Of a stretch of DNA of 64,000 nucleotides, positions 43,487 through 52,860 are shown in pieces (within the stretch, counting starts at the first letter, position 1; every line of letters begins with the position of its first letter). Both the position numbers and the translations under genes were made by a program. The notes below the pieces were generated by a model. The model was not told the origin of the DNA. It worked only from the letters and a program-made list of their open reading frames with translations, and made no database searches. The stretch spans positions 3,919-67,918 of the forward strand of contig NZ_CAJTQC010000001.1 in NCBI RefSeq assembly GCF_910578445.1. The letters are read 5' to 3'. This stretch comes from an uncultured Duncaniella sp. Lineage in GTDB: Bacteria; Bacteroidota; Bacteroidia; Bacteroidales; Muribaculaceae.

Positions 43487-43573
43487 CCGGAGTAAAAATG
43501 ACATTTACGACAGACTTGTATCAGCCTTAATTGCGGCTAAAATAGTCTGTCGTAAATGTCATTTTTATTCCGG
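43487..43573. terminator. Bidirectional terminator between convergent genes
   Basis: A 30-bp stem with a single G-U pair (43487-43516 with 43544-43573, beginning CCGGAGTAAAAATGACATTT). The loop contains a further AGCC/GGCT pair. It lies between the convergent PH-domain and permease genes and can serve both. Confidence 0.8.
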
Positions 43574-43593
43574 CTTTGTCGGCGCGGATTAGA

Positions 43594-44874
43594 TTAGTCC
43601 TTCACCGCAAATCCGGCAGCATAAACCACATCCCTGATTTTCTCAGATGTGAAATCACCTTCGACAACCAGTGTTCCGGCTGTGTGGTCGACTGACACAC
43701 TTTCAATTCCTTCAATTGCAGACACGGCCTTACGGACAACTCCGGCGCAATGGGCACATTCCATGCCTTCGATGTTAAAAACTTGTTTCATATAATTTTC
43801 GTTATTTTTAAATTCTGCATCTGTTAAATGGCTATGATTGTGATGGGATTGTGTTGACTTGAACGCTGTATAAGCTAAAAGACAGAGAAGCACAACACTG
43901 CACAGAGTTTCAAACAATCCGAACTCCTCATGGCAAGATGCCACATGACCGGTTATAGCCGGCATGAACCATTCGCGTGGAAGAAGATAGTCTATCATCA
44001 ATCCGAATGCAAGCGATGTTATGATAACAGAGCCGGCATAAATAAAAGTGCTGCGCCGTCCGATTGATTTCGACAGAATCATCATCGAGGCAAAATTGGC
44101 AGCCGGTCCTGCCATAAGCAATACAAATCCTACTCCGGGTGTAAGTCCTTTGGCTATTAGCGACAGTGCTATAGGTATTGAGCCTGTCGCACATACATAC
44201 ATCGGGACAGAAACAACAACCATCATCAGCATTGCAAGCAATGGATAATCAGCCAGTCCAAGGAAAAGTTCATCAGGGACAAGAACCGTTATCAGTGCGG
44301 CAATCACCAGTCCGATCACAAGCCACTTGCCGACATTTCCAACCATATCTACCAATCCATATCGTAATGCCTGCACGCATTTACGGCCTAACGGGATGTG
44401 AGATTCAGGGCTATCCATGTCACTGTTTACAGCAACAGAGCATGCCTGCGTTGCACAGGCGTCAGCCTTATCAAATTTCTGCACACTGACGCCACCAAGC
44501 ATCGCACCGAGAAGTGCGCCTACAGGGCGTAGCAAAGCAAACGGCAATCCCAGCAATGAGTACGTAGCGGCGATGCTGTCGACACCTGTCTGTGGAGTGG
44601 CGATGAGAAATGAGGTTACCGCACCTTTCGACGCGCCCTGCCTGCGAAGCGAAACAGCAGTCGGGAGCACACCGCATGAGCATAGCGGTAACGGTATGCC
44701 AAGCAGCGCGGCTTTCACGACAGGCATGATTCCTCCTCCGGCAAGATGGCGTGCCATCATCTGCGGCTTGACAAATACATGGAGAAATCCGGCTATGATG
44801 AAGCCCAGTAATATATAGGGCGACATCTCGTTTACTATAAATAGAAGAGAATAGAAAAAATGTGAGATATTCAT
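43594..44874 (-). CDS. SO_0444-family Cu/Zn efflux permease with C-terminal HMA domain
   Basis: A 426-residue protein. Residues 1-345 form a permease with about ten membrane segments, including the conserved GIPLPLCSCGVLPTAVSLRRQG and ATPQTGVDSIAA blocks of the SO_0444/YraQ-type transporters. A His-rich linker (SQSHHNHSHL) leads to a C-terminal heavy-metal-associated domain (about 360-426) with MECAHCAG. It likely exports copper, zinc or a related metal. I chose the ATG at 44874 (MNISHFFYSLL). The HMA-AraC regulator lies 124 bp upstream on the same strand, which suggests metal-dependent control. Confidence 0.88.
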   Translation of the reverse strand: MNISHFFYSLLFIVNEMSPYILLGFIIAGFLHVFVKPQMMARHLAGGGIMPVVKAALLGIPLPLCSCGVLPTAVSLRRQGASKGAVTSFLIATPQTGVDSIAATYSLLGLPFALLRPVGALLGAMLGGVSVQKFDKADACATQACSVAVNSDMDSPESHIPLGRKCVQALRYGLVDMVGNVGKWLVIGLVIAALITVLVPDELFLGLADYPLLAMLMMVVVSVPMYVCATGSIPIALSLIAKGLTPGVGFVLLMAGPAANFASMMILSKSIGRRSTFIYAGSVIITSLAFGLMIDYLLPREWFMPAITGHVASCHEEFGLFETLCSVVLLCLLAYTAFKSTQSHHNHSHLTDAEFKNNENYMKQVFNIEGMECAHCAGVVRKAVSAIEGIESVSVDHTAGTLVVEGDFTSEKIRDVVYAAGFAVKD

Positions 44875-44998
44875 TTTGTATAAAAATTTTACAATTTTCA
44901 ATTGCTTTATTTTTATGCAAAATTACAATCTCACCGGCCTTGGATTGTTACATGATTATGGGATTTGTTTACATAATTTTTGCCGACAGTATGTCCAT

Positions 44999-45556
44999 TC
45001 ATATTTCATTCAGGTCTTTCCTCTCACGCGGACCGCGAAGATATTCGGTCGGAGTCATACCCGTGACAGATTTGAACTGTCGTGACAGATGCGCTACACT
45101 TGAATAGTCAACCATGTATGCTATCTCGGAAAGAGTATATTCGTCATGTTGCAGAAGCTCCTTTACTCTCTCTATTTTTTGTGCGATATGATATTTTTCG
45201 AGAGTGCGACCCTCGCGTTGTGAAAATATGCGACTTACAGTGTCGTAGCTAACATTTAGATTACGCTCGATACAATCGGAGAGATTGTGGTGGTGTCCCT
45301 CTTCCTCACGGATATGACGCATGACCAGATGCTTGGCTCTTTCGATAAGCTGTGTCTCGGGGTCTGTGAGCAGCTCGAACCCGAGACCACGCAGCGACTG
45401 ATCAAGCTCTTCGAGTTGGCTTTTGTCAAGGGTTTCAGCAACCACAGCCTTACCCAGTTCGACTTTGATACATGTATAACCTAAATCCGAAAGGTGTTTC
45501 GTTACAGCCTGTTTGCAATGCTGGCACACCATGTTTTTTATAAGCAGTTCAGTCAT
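44999..45556 (-). CDS. HMA-domain/AraC-type fusion regulator
   Basis: A 185-residue protein in two parts. Residues 1-65 resemble a heavy-metal-associated fold: LIKNMVCQHCKQAV carries a CxxC pair (Cys11, Cys14), and the ferredoxin-like pattern continues to LRGLGFELL. Residues 75-180 are an AraC/XylS DNA-binding domain with both helix-turn-helix units (TLSEIAYMVDYSSVAHLSRQFKSVTGMTPTEYL region). A His-rich turn EEEGHHHNL joins them. This layout implies a sensor that binds Cu(I), Zn or similar metal and controls the adjacent permease. It starts 15 bp after tilS, so it may be transcribed with it. Confidence 0.82.
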   Translation of the reverse strand: MTELLIKNMVCQHCKQAVTKHLSDLGYTCIKVELGKAVVAETLDKSQLEELDQSLRGLGFELLTDPETQLIERAKHLVMRHIREEEGHHHNLSDCIERNLNVSYDTVSRIFSQREGRTLEKYHIAQKIERVKELLQHDEYTLSEIAYMVDYSSVAHLSRQFKSVTGMTPTEYLRGPRERKDLNEI

Positions 45557-45571
45557 GTCCAGTTTTGTTTA

Positions 45572-46927
45572 TCAGAGATTGTGAAAATCATATGTCAGGC
45601 AGATAATTTCCGAAGTATTTTTACCGACTGTGTATAAGTTTGCTGCACGAAGTCCCACAACCCACAATATGTCTCCGTTACGTGTAAGGATTCTGACATT
45701 CCGTTTATCAGCCAGTGACAATTTTGCATCCGAGAGCAAATCGCTGACCAATTTGCTTCCTTTCATGCCAAAAGGTGTGAACCTGTCACCTTTCCGCCAT
45801 GACCTTAACTCAAAAACAGGATTTCCGTCAAGCACCCGGCCATCAAGATAAACGGCATCCCTACGGAAAGACTTGGTAGCTCTCAGTCTTTCGAAAGCAT
45901 CATGCGTAAACTTTTCAATCTTAAAAGGATGCTTGAAGATGTCGACCGATTCACATGATTCATTTTCCAAATTGTCGACAGGAATCAGCAGTCCACGGTT
46001 TAACAGATAGCTGACAGACTGTGCATGAAACAGCTTTCCCGATACATTGCATGCGCCCTGTCCGTTGATTGATGCAAGAATATTGTCAACTTGCGTCATG
46101 TTTACCCCTGCATTGGATAGGATTTCAAAGAGCACCATTCGCGCATTCTTTTCAGAAGCGACTATTTCGTTTATATTCACAGTCCCGTCAGCGCTGACAT
46201 ATTTTTTCTGCAATTCAGCCTTATAATCGGAATATAGTTTATAATTATCATATAGATATGATATGCTTGTAGCGATAGCATCCATAGCACCGGGAAATGC
46301 CTGCTCAAATTCCGGAAGCACAATATTGCGCAGACGGTTGCGCTTGAACTCATTGGACGAATTTGTAGAATCAGTCACATATTTCAGTCCACGCGATTCA
46401 AGATATGAGATGATCTCTGCTTTAGTAGTGTCAAGGAGCGGTCTGATAATGTTTAACGAACGTGGCTGCATACCTTTTAGCCCGACAAGGCCACTTCCAC
46501 GCAGGAGATTAAGAAAAAATGTTTCGACATTGTCCTCTCTATGATGCCCTACAGCAATCAGATTGCCAATACCTTTATTGATGAGTCCGTTCCACCAGTC
46601 ATAGCGCAATTCACGGCATGCCATTTCGACAGATTCACCGGTATGCCTGCATCTTTCACTCACATCGAAATCCACCGTAAGTAATTCAACCGATAATTCA
46701 CGGCAGAGCTCACGGCAGAAATTTTCATCGCGCATGCTTTCATTTCCTCGCAAATGAAAATTGCAATGCGCGGCCACACACTCATATCCAAGTTCAAGCA
46801 TGACAGAAAGCAGTGCGACAGAATCGGCTCCGCCACTGAGTCCGACAATAATTGTATCGCCATGTGAACCGGCGAGATTATTGTCAGTTGTGAATTTCCT
46901 GACTTTATTACAGAATTTATCAGACAT
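45572..46927 (-). CDS. tilS: tRNA(Ile)-lysidine synthase
   Basis: A 451-residue PP-loop ATPase that converts C34 of the minor isoleucine tRNA (CAU anticodon) to lysidine so that it reads AUA. The PP-loop is SGGADS (31-36) in VGLSGGADSVALLS, and GHHREDNVETFFLNLLRGSGL is the next conserved block. The C-terminal TilS domain (about 370-445) with FTPFGMKGSKLVSDLLSD is present. Start and length are standard. It is the first gene of a run with the HMA-AraC regulator and metal permease, probably by position rather than function. Confidence 0.95.
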   Translation of the reverse strand: MSDKFCNKVRKFTTDNNLAGSHGDTIIVGLSGGADSVALLSVMLELGYECVAAHCNFHLRGNESMRDENFCRELCRELSVELLTVDFDVSERCRHTGESVEMACRELRYDWWNGLINKGIGNLIAVGHHREDNVETFFLNLLRGSGLVGLKGMQPRSLNIIRPLLDTTKAEIISYLESRGLKYVTDSTNSSNEFKRNRLRNIVLPEFEQAFPGAMDAIATSISYLYDNYKLYSDYKAELQKKYVSADGTVNINEIVASEKNARMVLFEILSNAGVNMTQVDNILASINGQGACNVSGKLFHAQSVSYLLNRGLLIPVDNLENESCESVDIFKHPFKIEKFTHDAFERLRATKSFRRDAVYLDGRVLDGNPVFELRSWRKGDRFTPFGMKGSKLVSDLLSDAKLSLADKRNVRILTRNGDILWVVGLRAANLYTVGKNTSEIICLTYDFHNL

Positions 46928-47018
46928 AACTGGATAGAGATGGATTTGTATGGTGCATACACAGATGTTTCACATCAGAGAAAGTATCTGCAAAATTAAC
47001 AAAAATCCGGATATAAAA

Positions 47019-47062
47019 TAACACGGTCATGCCAATTCTCAAACAATAGCACGACCGTGTTA
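47019..47062 (-). terminator. Intrinsic terminator of the OmpA-family gene
   Basis: A 14-bp stem (TAACACGGTCATGC at 47019-47032 with its partner at 47049-47062) whose one mismatch becomes a U-G pair in the minus-strand RNA. A T-rich tract (TTTTATA) follows on that strand. It lies 34 bp past the stop. Confidence 0.75.
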
Positions 47063-47095
47063 AAATTTCTCAGATGCTATATCTGAATCTGTGAT

Positions 47096-47785
47096 TCAGA
47101 CGTTGACTTGAATCTCAGCCCTGCGGTTTTGCGCGGCCGACGGATAAGCATGAGTCTGTCCCATTCCTTTTGTCCTTACATGGTCACTGGGAACGCCGTG
47201 AGCTATCAGATATTCACCGACTCGTCTTGCTCGCCGTTCGCTCAGGCGCTGATTATACTCAGCATTTCCGCTTTCGTCTGTATAGGCTACAACAGAAACA
47301 TACGCTCCGCTTGCGGCCACCTTTTTCGCAAGATCATTGAGGGTTGCATCGTCCGGAACCTCCGACCCGTCAAGCGGGAAGAGATAGATTACATCGTGAG
47401 GCACAGCCGACTCGTCGGCTTTTGCCGCATCGGTTGCTGCAAGCGATGCCTTTACAGCAACAGGCCGGCCCTGCCGGATGTCTGTAGCGTCGGCTTTCCC
47501 ATAAACGGAAGCTCCCTGAAGATTTTGCGACGCATATAGACTGTCAGTATCTTTGTCTCGGTCCGAGAACCAATAAATCGACCCGACCAAAACGCCTATG
47601 GCAAGGACCGTGAGCCATGCCCAACCCAAGAAACCTCCACGGCGGCTGTGTCTGTCAATGGCGGCATGAGCCATCTGTGGCTCTTCCACGGGAGGAACAG
47701 GAGCTGCCTTTTCCTCATAGGCTCCCAATTCCAAAGGCTCCGGATGCTCCGGCAACCTATTCTGATAATCTTTTTTTGTTTCCAT
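47096..47785 (-). CDS. OmpA-family peptidoglycan-binding protein with single membrane anchor
   Basis: A 229-residue protein. Residues 1-50 are cytoplasmic and Pro/Glu-rich, 52-70 form one membrane segment (WAWLTVLAIGVLVGSIYWF), and 125-229 form an OmpA-like domain. Supporting segments are VIYLFPLDGSEVPDDATL, YVSVVAYTDESGNAEYNQRLSERRA and VRTKGMGQTHAYP...NRRAEI, with the peptidoglycan-contact Asp in YTDESG and Arg in NRRAE. This topology anchors the inner membrane to the cell wall rather than the outer membrane. I chose the ATG at 47785; the longer frame adds non-homologous residues. Role beyond wall binding is unknown. Confidence 0.85.
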   Translation of the reverse strand: METKKDYQNRLPEHPEPLELGAYEEKAAPVPPVEEPQMAHAAIDRHSRRGGFLGWAWLTVLAIGVLVGSIYWFSDRDKDTDSLYASQNLQGASVYGKADATDIRQGRPVAVKASLAATDAAKADESAVPHDVIYLFPLDGSEVPDDATLNDLAKKVAASGAYVSVVAYTDESGNAEYNQRLSERRARRVGEYLIAHGVPSDHVRTKGMGQTHAYPSAAQNRRAEIQVNV

Positions 47786-47933
47786 AAGCGATAGCTTTGA
47801 GTTATACATAGTTGAGACCTGTGGTTTATATAATAACAAGCATATCAGCTGTAAATATGGTTAAATACTCTAAAGATTATCGTTAAAAATGTTATTATGC
47901 TTAACAAGCCGACGAAAACACACCGCTAAAGTT

Positions 47934-48908
47934 TCAGAATTGCACTCCGGGCTGCGAGGCAATCCGCTTGATACAATCCTGTTCTTCCGGCGTAAATCCG
48001 GTGGAATTCAATGATTCGATATTGGCTTTAAGCTGTCCGACCGACGATGCGCCGACAATCACCGAAGTGACACGTCTGTCGGCCAGCAGCCAATTGATGG
48101 CCATCCCGGCAAGAGTCTCCCCTCTACGGTGCGCAATTTCATTGAGACGTCGCGCGGCATCAATTCTCTCATCGCTCACCTGTGACATCTGAAGGAATCC
48201 GGACTCGCGCGCTGCCCGGCTGCCGGCCGGAATGATGCCGTCAAGATATTTATCGGTCAGCAGCCCTTGAGCCAATGGTGAAAAACAGACGATTCCACTT
48301 CCGTTTTCGTCGGCTATGCCGAAATTCAGATTCATGGATTTCGTGTCAAATATCGACGCTCGATACTGGCTGACAAGACAAGGGACTTTTGCTGCACGAA
48401 GTATATCATACGCCTTTTTCTGTTCTTCAGGGGGATATTTCGAGATTCCTGCATAGAGAGCCTTTCCGCTTCTCACAATATCAATCAAAGCCTGCATCGT
48501 TTCCTCGACAGGAGTCACCCCGTCATAACGGTGGCTATAGAACACATCGAAGTATTCAAGCCCGGTTCTCTGCAAACTTGCGTTGCACGAAGCAATCAGA
48601 TTCTTGCGCGAAGAACCGTCGCCATATACACCGGGCCACATCTGATGGCCCGCTTTTGACGCTATAAACATTTCGTCACGATGGGCCGACAAATCGTTTT
48701 TAAGAATTTTCCCGAAATTTATTTCAGCCGATCCGGCGGGAGGTCCGTAATTATTTGCAAGGTCAAAATGGCAGATTCCCTTATCAAAGGCAAACAGAAT
48801 CATACTGCGTGCTTCATCAAAACTATCGACATCTCCGAAATTATGCCATAGTCCAAGTGAAATCTCTGGTAGCATAATCCCGCTGTTTCCACATCTTCTA
48901 AATTCCAT
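47934..48908 (-). CDS. Aldo/keto reductase, YghZ-like
   Basis: A 324-residue NADPH-dependent oxidoreductase with a TIM-barrel fold. MEFRRCGNSGIMLPEISLGLW is the family start, FDLANNYGPPAGSAEINFG contains the catalytic Tyr and the preceding Asp, and FIASKAGHQMWPG has the catalytic Lys, followed by FDVFYSHRYDGVTP with the His. This pattern is closest to YghZ/Gpr, which reduces L-glyceraldehyde-3-phosphate or methylglyoxal. It may thus detoxify short aldehydes, but the substrate is not determined by sequence. Confidence 0.9.
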   Translation of the reverse strand: MEFRRCGNSGIMLPEISLGLWHNFGDVDSFDEARSMILFAFDKGICHFDLANNYGPPAGSAEINFGKILKNDLSAHRDEMFIASKAGHQMWPGVYGDGSSRKNLIASCNASLQRTGLEYFDVFYSHRYDGVTPVEETMQALIDIVRSGKALYAGISKYPPEEQKKAYDILRAAKVPCLVSQYRASIFDTKSMNLNFGIADENGSGIVCFSPLAQGLLTDKYLDGIIPAGSRAARESGFLQMSQVSDERIDAARRLNEIAHRRGETLAGMAINWLLADRRVTSVIVGASSVGQLKANIESLNSTGFTPEEQDCIKRIASQPGVQF

Positions 48909-48950
48909 GTTGTTTAACAATTGATTGGCACATTTGTAACGAGGCTAAAA

Positions 48951-49358
48951 TCAGCGGTCATTTCCAAGCACTTCGCTTTGCAAAGTTCGAAGTCTGTTGA
49001 AATTTGACAGAGCTGACAATGATTCTCCGGATTCCATATACCATTGTATTATCGGTTTCATTTTTTCTAAAAACGGCATCCACTCGCTATTTCCCTCTTT
49101 CATCATTTCATACCAGTGACTTTCTGTCGAAGCCTTGCAAAATTCTGACTTTTCCAAGCTATCGGCATCAACATAATAATCCAGATATTTACCTAAAATG
49201 TCATTGGCTTCATCCGGATTGCCGTCTTTCATGCAGGTCATGGCTTTATACATCATTTCCTGTCCGTCTACAACAGGATTATCCCCAATGGCTGACGAAT
49301 TACGGCATGAGCATGTAAAAAACAAAACGCATAATACCAAAAACAGATAATTCTTCAT
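48951..49358 (-). CDS. Hypothetical lipoprotein
   Basis: A 135-residue product with a lipoprotein signal peptide (MKNYLFLVLCVLFFTCSCRN); the lipobox cysteine is probably Cys18, with Cys16 as alternative. The mature part is helical and acidic (KCMKDG, DYYVDADSLEKSEF, MESGESLSALSNFNRL). No family is recognised. It lies 42 bp upstream of the aldo/keto reductase gene and may share a transcript with it. A -7-like box TATCTTTG (complement of 49389-49396) lies 30 bp before the start. Confidence 0.6.
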   Translation of the reverse strand: MKNYLFLVLCVLFFTCSCRNSSAIGDNPVVDGQEMMYKAMTCMKDGNPDEANDILGKYLDYYVDADSLEKSEFCKASTESHWYEMMKEGNSEWMPFLEKMKPIIQWYMESGESLSALSNFNRLRTLQSEVLGNDR

Positions 49359-49486
49359 ACAATTAATAATTATAAAAGGTTAATATTGCAAAGATAACAA
49401 AAACAATAGATTATCCGTTACAATTGTCACTGTTTTTATGGGAAAATAGCAAAAAAGCCCTAATCACCCCATATATAACACAAGTA

Positions 49487-49554
49487 GCCTGTAAGCCTGA
49501 ATGACCGACAGGGTATCAAATAATAAATCCCCTCCGTCATTCAGACTCACAGGC
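49487..49554 (-). terminator. Long stem-loop after the PepSY-like gene
   Basis: GCCTGTAAGCCTGAATGAC (49487-49505) pairs with 49536-49554 over 19 positions. Two mismatches on the plus strand become G-U pairs in the minus-strand transcript, which points to an RNA structure made from that strand. A TTTTTT tract occurs 30 nt beyond the stem. Confidence 0.6.
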
Positions 49555-49581
49555 CGCTTAATGCGTTGTTGACGTGATAAT

Positions 49582-50085
49582 TTAATCTTCGATAGCGATA
49601 AATTCTCCGTCCAAATCAAAGACATACGTGTCAGGACCGGTAATGTTGAGATCGACTTCGTAGACCTTGCCACGATTTAGTTCGATTGACTCAACCATGC
49701 CGGCGAAGCCATCCTTTTCAAGTCGGTCGTAAGCCTTCCGGGGCATCACATCTTTGACCACAGCAATAGGAAGAACAGTGTTATCAGGAGCGTCCACCTC
49801 GATTAAATCGCCCTTCGTATTGAATTCCAAATCTACACCATTGCGCAATTCGACTTCATATTGGCCTTTGGCAAAATATCTCTCACATTTCAGCACTCCG
49901 GCATCCTTGAAGTGCTTCTCGATAAATTCCTGAGCCTTTTGGGGCAATTGGGCATAGGTTGCTGAACCCGAAATTACAATACCGGGATTACTATCATTAT
50001 TAGCCGGAATTTGAGCTACTGCGTCAGCTGCCCCAAAGAGGATTGCCAATGACGCGATTCCTGAAATCAAAGTCTTAGCTGTCAT
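49582..50085 (-). CDS. PepSY-like domain periplasmic protein
   Basis: A 167-residue exported protein. Residues 1-25 are a signal peptide (ISGIASLAILFGAADAVAQ). The mature part has two tandem PepSY-like beta-alpha-beta units: TYAQLPQKAQEFIEKHFKDA with GQYEVELRNGVDLEFNTKGD, and VVKDVMPRKAYDRLEKDGF with GKVYEVDLNITG...YVFDLDGEFI. Similar proteins are common in Bacteroidales and are thought to regulate peptidases or bind metal or peptide in the periplasm. It stands alone between two noncoding gaps. Specific function is unknown. Confidence 0.8.
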   Translation of the reverse strand: MTAKTLISGIASLAILFGAADAVAQIPANNDSNPGIVISGSATYAQLPQKAQEFIEKHFKDAGVLKCERYFAKGQYEVELRNGVDLEFNTKGDLIEVDAPDNTVLPIAVVKDVMPRKAYDRLEKDGFAGMVESIELNRGKVYEVDLNITGPDTYVFDLDGEFIAIED

Positions 50086-50307
50086 AATTAAAAATTTGAA
50101 TATCTATTTATGATAGAACCATCTGTACATCTAAAAAGTTTTACAATTGACAATGTACAACGAACATTATCTGACATATTCAAAAACTTTAATTCGGAGA
50201 CATGAATGAATTGACCTATTCCAACCCATATGACTACCATCTTCAACCATTGGCATTTTACTGATTCTATTAATCATCAATTGACGATTTTTTCTTAATT
50301 TTGCACT

Positions 50308-52770
50308 ATGATTTATCCCGAACGAATTGAAGAAAAAATAGGATTTAGCGGAGTCAGAGCTGAAATTTCAGCCCGTTGCCATTGCGACGGTTCGCGGACT
50401 CGTTGTGAGGAAATGGCTTTTCTCGCCGACTTCAATGCCATACGAACGGCTCTGACTGCTGTCAACGAAATGCTCTCCGCCAATCATAGCGACGAGACCG
50501 TTCCCCTTGAAGGCGTGAACGACATTGACCGTAACCTTGCAGTCATAAAAATCCCCGGAACTTTCCTTGAAATAAAGGATCTCATAAAAGTGCGCCGCAT
50601 GCTTGACTGTTTCGGAGCGGTGGCCACATTTTTCCACCGTCACAAGACAGACGGCCGCACACCCTACCCTGTGCTGACCGATATTGCCGAGGAACTGTCA
50701 TACATACCACCGTCACTCGGCATGCTAATCGACCATGCCGTCGACACCACCTCAGGGCTTGTCAAGGACAACGCGTCGCCGACACTCGCCGATATCCGTT
50801 CACGCCTGCGTGGAATGTCGGGACGTGTCAACTCGATACTCCGTCGCGTGCTCAGCTCGGCAATCTCACAAGGATGGCTCGAACCCGACACTACTCCTGC
50901 CGTCCGCGACGGGCGTCTTGTCATACCCGTGCCACCGATGAACAAACGGAAGATACAAGGTATCGTGCACGATGAATCCGCTTCAGGTAAAACTCTTTTT
51001 ATCGAGCCTGCCGAGGTTGTCGAAGCAAACAACCTGACACGTGAGCTTCAGCTCGAAGAACACCGTGAAATCATACGCATACTCACTTCAATCGCCGATC
51101 AGCTTCGCCCACACATTCAGGAGATGCTGACAGGGGCGTCGATAATATACCATCTCGACTTCATCAACGCAAAAGCGCACTATGCGGATGCTGTCGGAGG
51201 CACAATGCCTAATCTTCATGAAGGTGAAGAGATGGAATGGTATCATGCCTGTCATCCGGTGCTGAAACTATCGCTCGAACGTCATAACCGTGAAATTGTC
51301 CCGATTGACATCCGGCTTGACAAGAATGAGCGGATACTCGTCATTTCAGGTCCGAATGCCGGAGGTAAATCAGTATGTCTTAAGACTGTCGGCACTTTGC
51401 AATACATGCTACAGTGCGGCATCCTGCCCCCTGTCTACGACAATTCGCATTTCGGAGTGTTCAAGGATATGTTTGTCGACATCGGCGACGACCAGTCGTT
51501 TGAAGATGACCTGTCGACCTACAGCAGCCACCTGCGTAGCATGAAATTCATGCTACAGCGCGGACGCAAAGGCTCGTTGTTCCTTATCGACGAAATGGGA
51601 TCTGGAACTGAACCGCAGATCGGAGGAGCACTCGCACGCGCGATTCTCGAACAGATGAATGCAAAGGAAATGTGGGGAATAGTCACCACCCACTATCAGA
51701 TTCTGAAACAGTTTGCAGAGGACACTGCCGGACTTATCAATGGCTCTATGCTCTACGACAGACATCTCATGCAACCGATGTTCAAGCTGTCCATTGGAAA
51801 CCCCGGTTCTTCGTTTGCCGTTGAAATAGCACGTAAAATCGGACTCCCTGCCGAGATTATTTCTGCTGCTGAAGATATCGTAGGCAAGGAATACGTGAAT
51901 CTCGACAATTATCTCCTCGACATCACACGCGATAAACGCTATTGGGAGAACAAGCGAACTGCCATCCGTCAGAAGGAAAAGAAACTCGAGCAGATGATCG
52001 CCCAGTATTCGGAAGACGCAGAGCAGCTCAGAAGCAAACGCCGTGACATAATCGACGAAGCTCGCAACGAGGCACGCAAGATTCTCGATTCCTCTAACGC
52101 TGCCATCGAGCGTACCATTGCCGACATCAAACAGGCAAATGCCGAACGAGAGCGCACTCTCGAAGCACGCCGTAAACTGAAAGAGGAGCGTCTCGCCCTT
52201 GAAAAAGACGCGAGAAACCATCGCGACAACAATGCCATTCTCTCCAAAGCTCCCAAGAAGAAAAAACGGAACGGCGAGACAAAACAATCAGAACAGTCCG
52301 TGACCAAAGCGGAAATCGCAGTCGGGACAAACGTGAAACTCGACGGAGCAGGAACAGTCGGGACTGTACTTGAAATCTCCGGCAAAAACGCCATCGTGGC
52401 ATTCGGCAACCTTAAGACCAACGTCAAGCTCGACCGCCTTAAAGCCACCAACGCACAGCCTAAATCCGGAGCGAAATCTACCGTGTCGATGCAGACAATT
52501 GACTCCGGCTACGAACGGCAGCTTAATTTCAAGCAGGAAATTGATCTGCGTGGAATGCGTGCCGACGAAGCGATTCAGGCCGTGACATATTTCATCGACG
52601 ATGCCATCCGTTTCAGCATAGCCCGTGTACGGATTCTTCACGGAACAGGAACCGGTGCTTTGCGTCAGGCCATCCGCTCTCTACTTTCAACCACCCCCGG
52701 CATCGAGTCGTTCCATGACGAAGATGTGCGCTTCGGCGGTGCAGGCATCACGGTCGTGAATCTGAAATAA
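50308..52770 (+). CDS. mutS2: Endonuclease MutS2
   Basis: An 820-residue MutS2 protein, involved in suppression of recombination and, in other bacteria, rescue of collided ribosomes. It has the lever and clamp regions, the ATPase with Walker A GPNAGGKSVCL and LIDEMGSGTEP, a long coiled coil (about 530-650), a KOW-like patch (VGTNVKLDGAGTVGTV), and the C-terminal Smr nuclease domain with EIDLRGMRADEAI and RILHGTGTGALR. A -7-like box TAATTTTG at 50296-50303 lies only four bases before the ATG, so the mRNA may be leaderless. A strong hairpin follows the gene. Confidence 0.96.
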   Translation: MIYPERIEEKIGFSGVRAEISARCHCDGSRTRCEEMAFLADFNAIRTALTAVNEMLSANHSDETVPLEGVNDIDRNLAVIKIPGTFLEIKDLIKVRRMLDCFGAVATFFHRHKTDGRTPYPVLTDIAEELSYIPPSLGMLIDHAVDTTSGLVKDNASPTLADIRSRLRGMSGRVNSILRRVLSSAISQGWLEPDTTPAVRDGRLVIPVPPMNKRKIQGIVHDESASGKTLFIEPAEVVEANNLTRELQLEEHREIIRILTSIADQLRPHIQEMLTGASIIYHLDFINAKAHYADAVGGTMPNLHEGEEMEWYHACHPVLKLSLERHNREIVPIDIRLDKNERILVISGPNAGGKSVCLKTVGTLQYMLQCGILPPVYDNSHFGVFKDMFVDIGDDQSFEDDLSTYSSHLRSMKFMLQRGRKGSLFLIDEMGSGTEPQIGGALARAILEQMNAKEMWGIVTTHYQILKQFAEDTAGLINGSMLYDRHLMQPMFKLSIGNPGSSFAVEIARKIGLPAEIISAAEDIVGKEYVNLDNYLLDITRDKRYWENKRTAIRQKEKKLEQMIAQYSEDAEQLRSKRRDIIDEARNEARKILDSSNAAIERTIADIKQANAERERTLEARRKLKEERLALEKDARNHRDNNAILSKAPKKKKRNGETKQSEQSVTKAEIAVGTNVKLDGAGTVGTVLEISGKNAIVAFGNLKTNVKLDRLKATNAQPKSGAKSTVSMQTIDSGYERQLNFKQEIDLRGMRADEAIQAVTYFIDDAIRFSIARVRILHGTGTGALRQAIRSLLSTTPGIESFHDEDVRFGGAGITVVNLK

Positions 52771-52816
52771 ATTCCATTTCCTGTTTTTGCATTATCGCAC
52801 CTTTTCCGACATAACA

Positions 52817-52854
52817 GGGGCTTAACTTTGTTGCATCAAACAAAGTTAAGTCCC
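52817..52854 (+). terminator. Terminator or attenuator between mutS2 and the next gene
   Basis: A 16-bp stem (GGGGCTTAACTTTGTT at 52817-52832 with 52839-52854) with one G-U pair and a GCATCA loop. Only TT follows, so termination may be weak. It ends six bases before the next start codon at 52861. Confidence 0.6.
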
Positions 52855-52860
52855 TTCCAC

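Noticed and set aside
51553..52287. 244-codon frame opposite mutS2
   Set aside because: Lies wholly within a well-defined gene and shows no domain.
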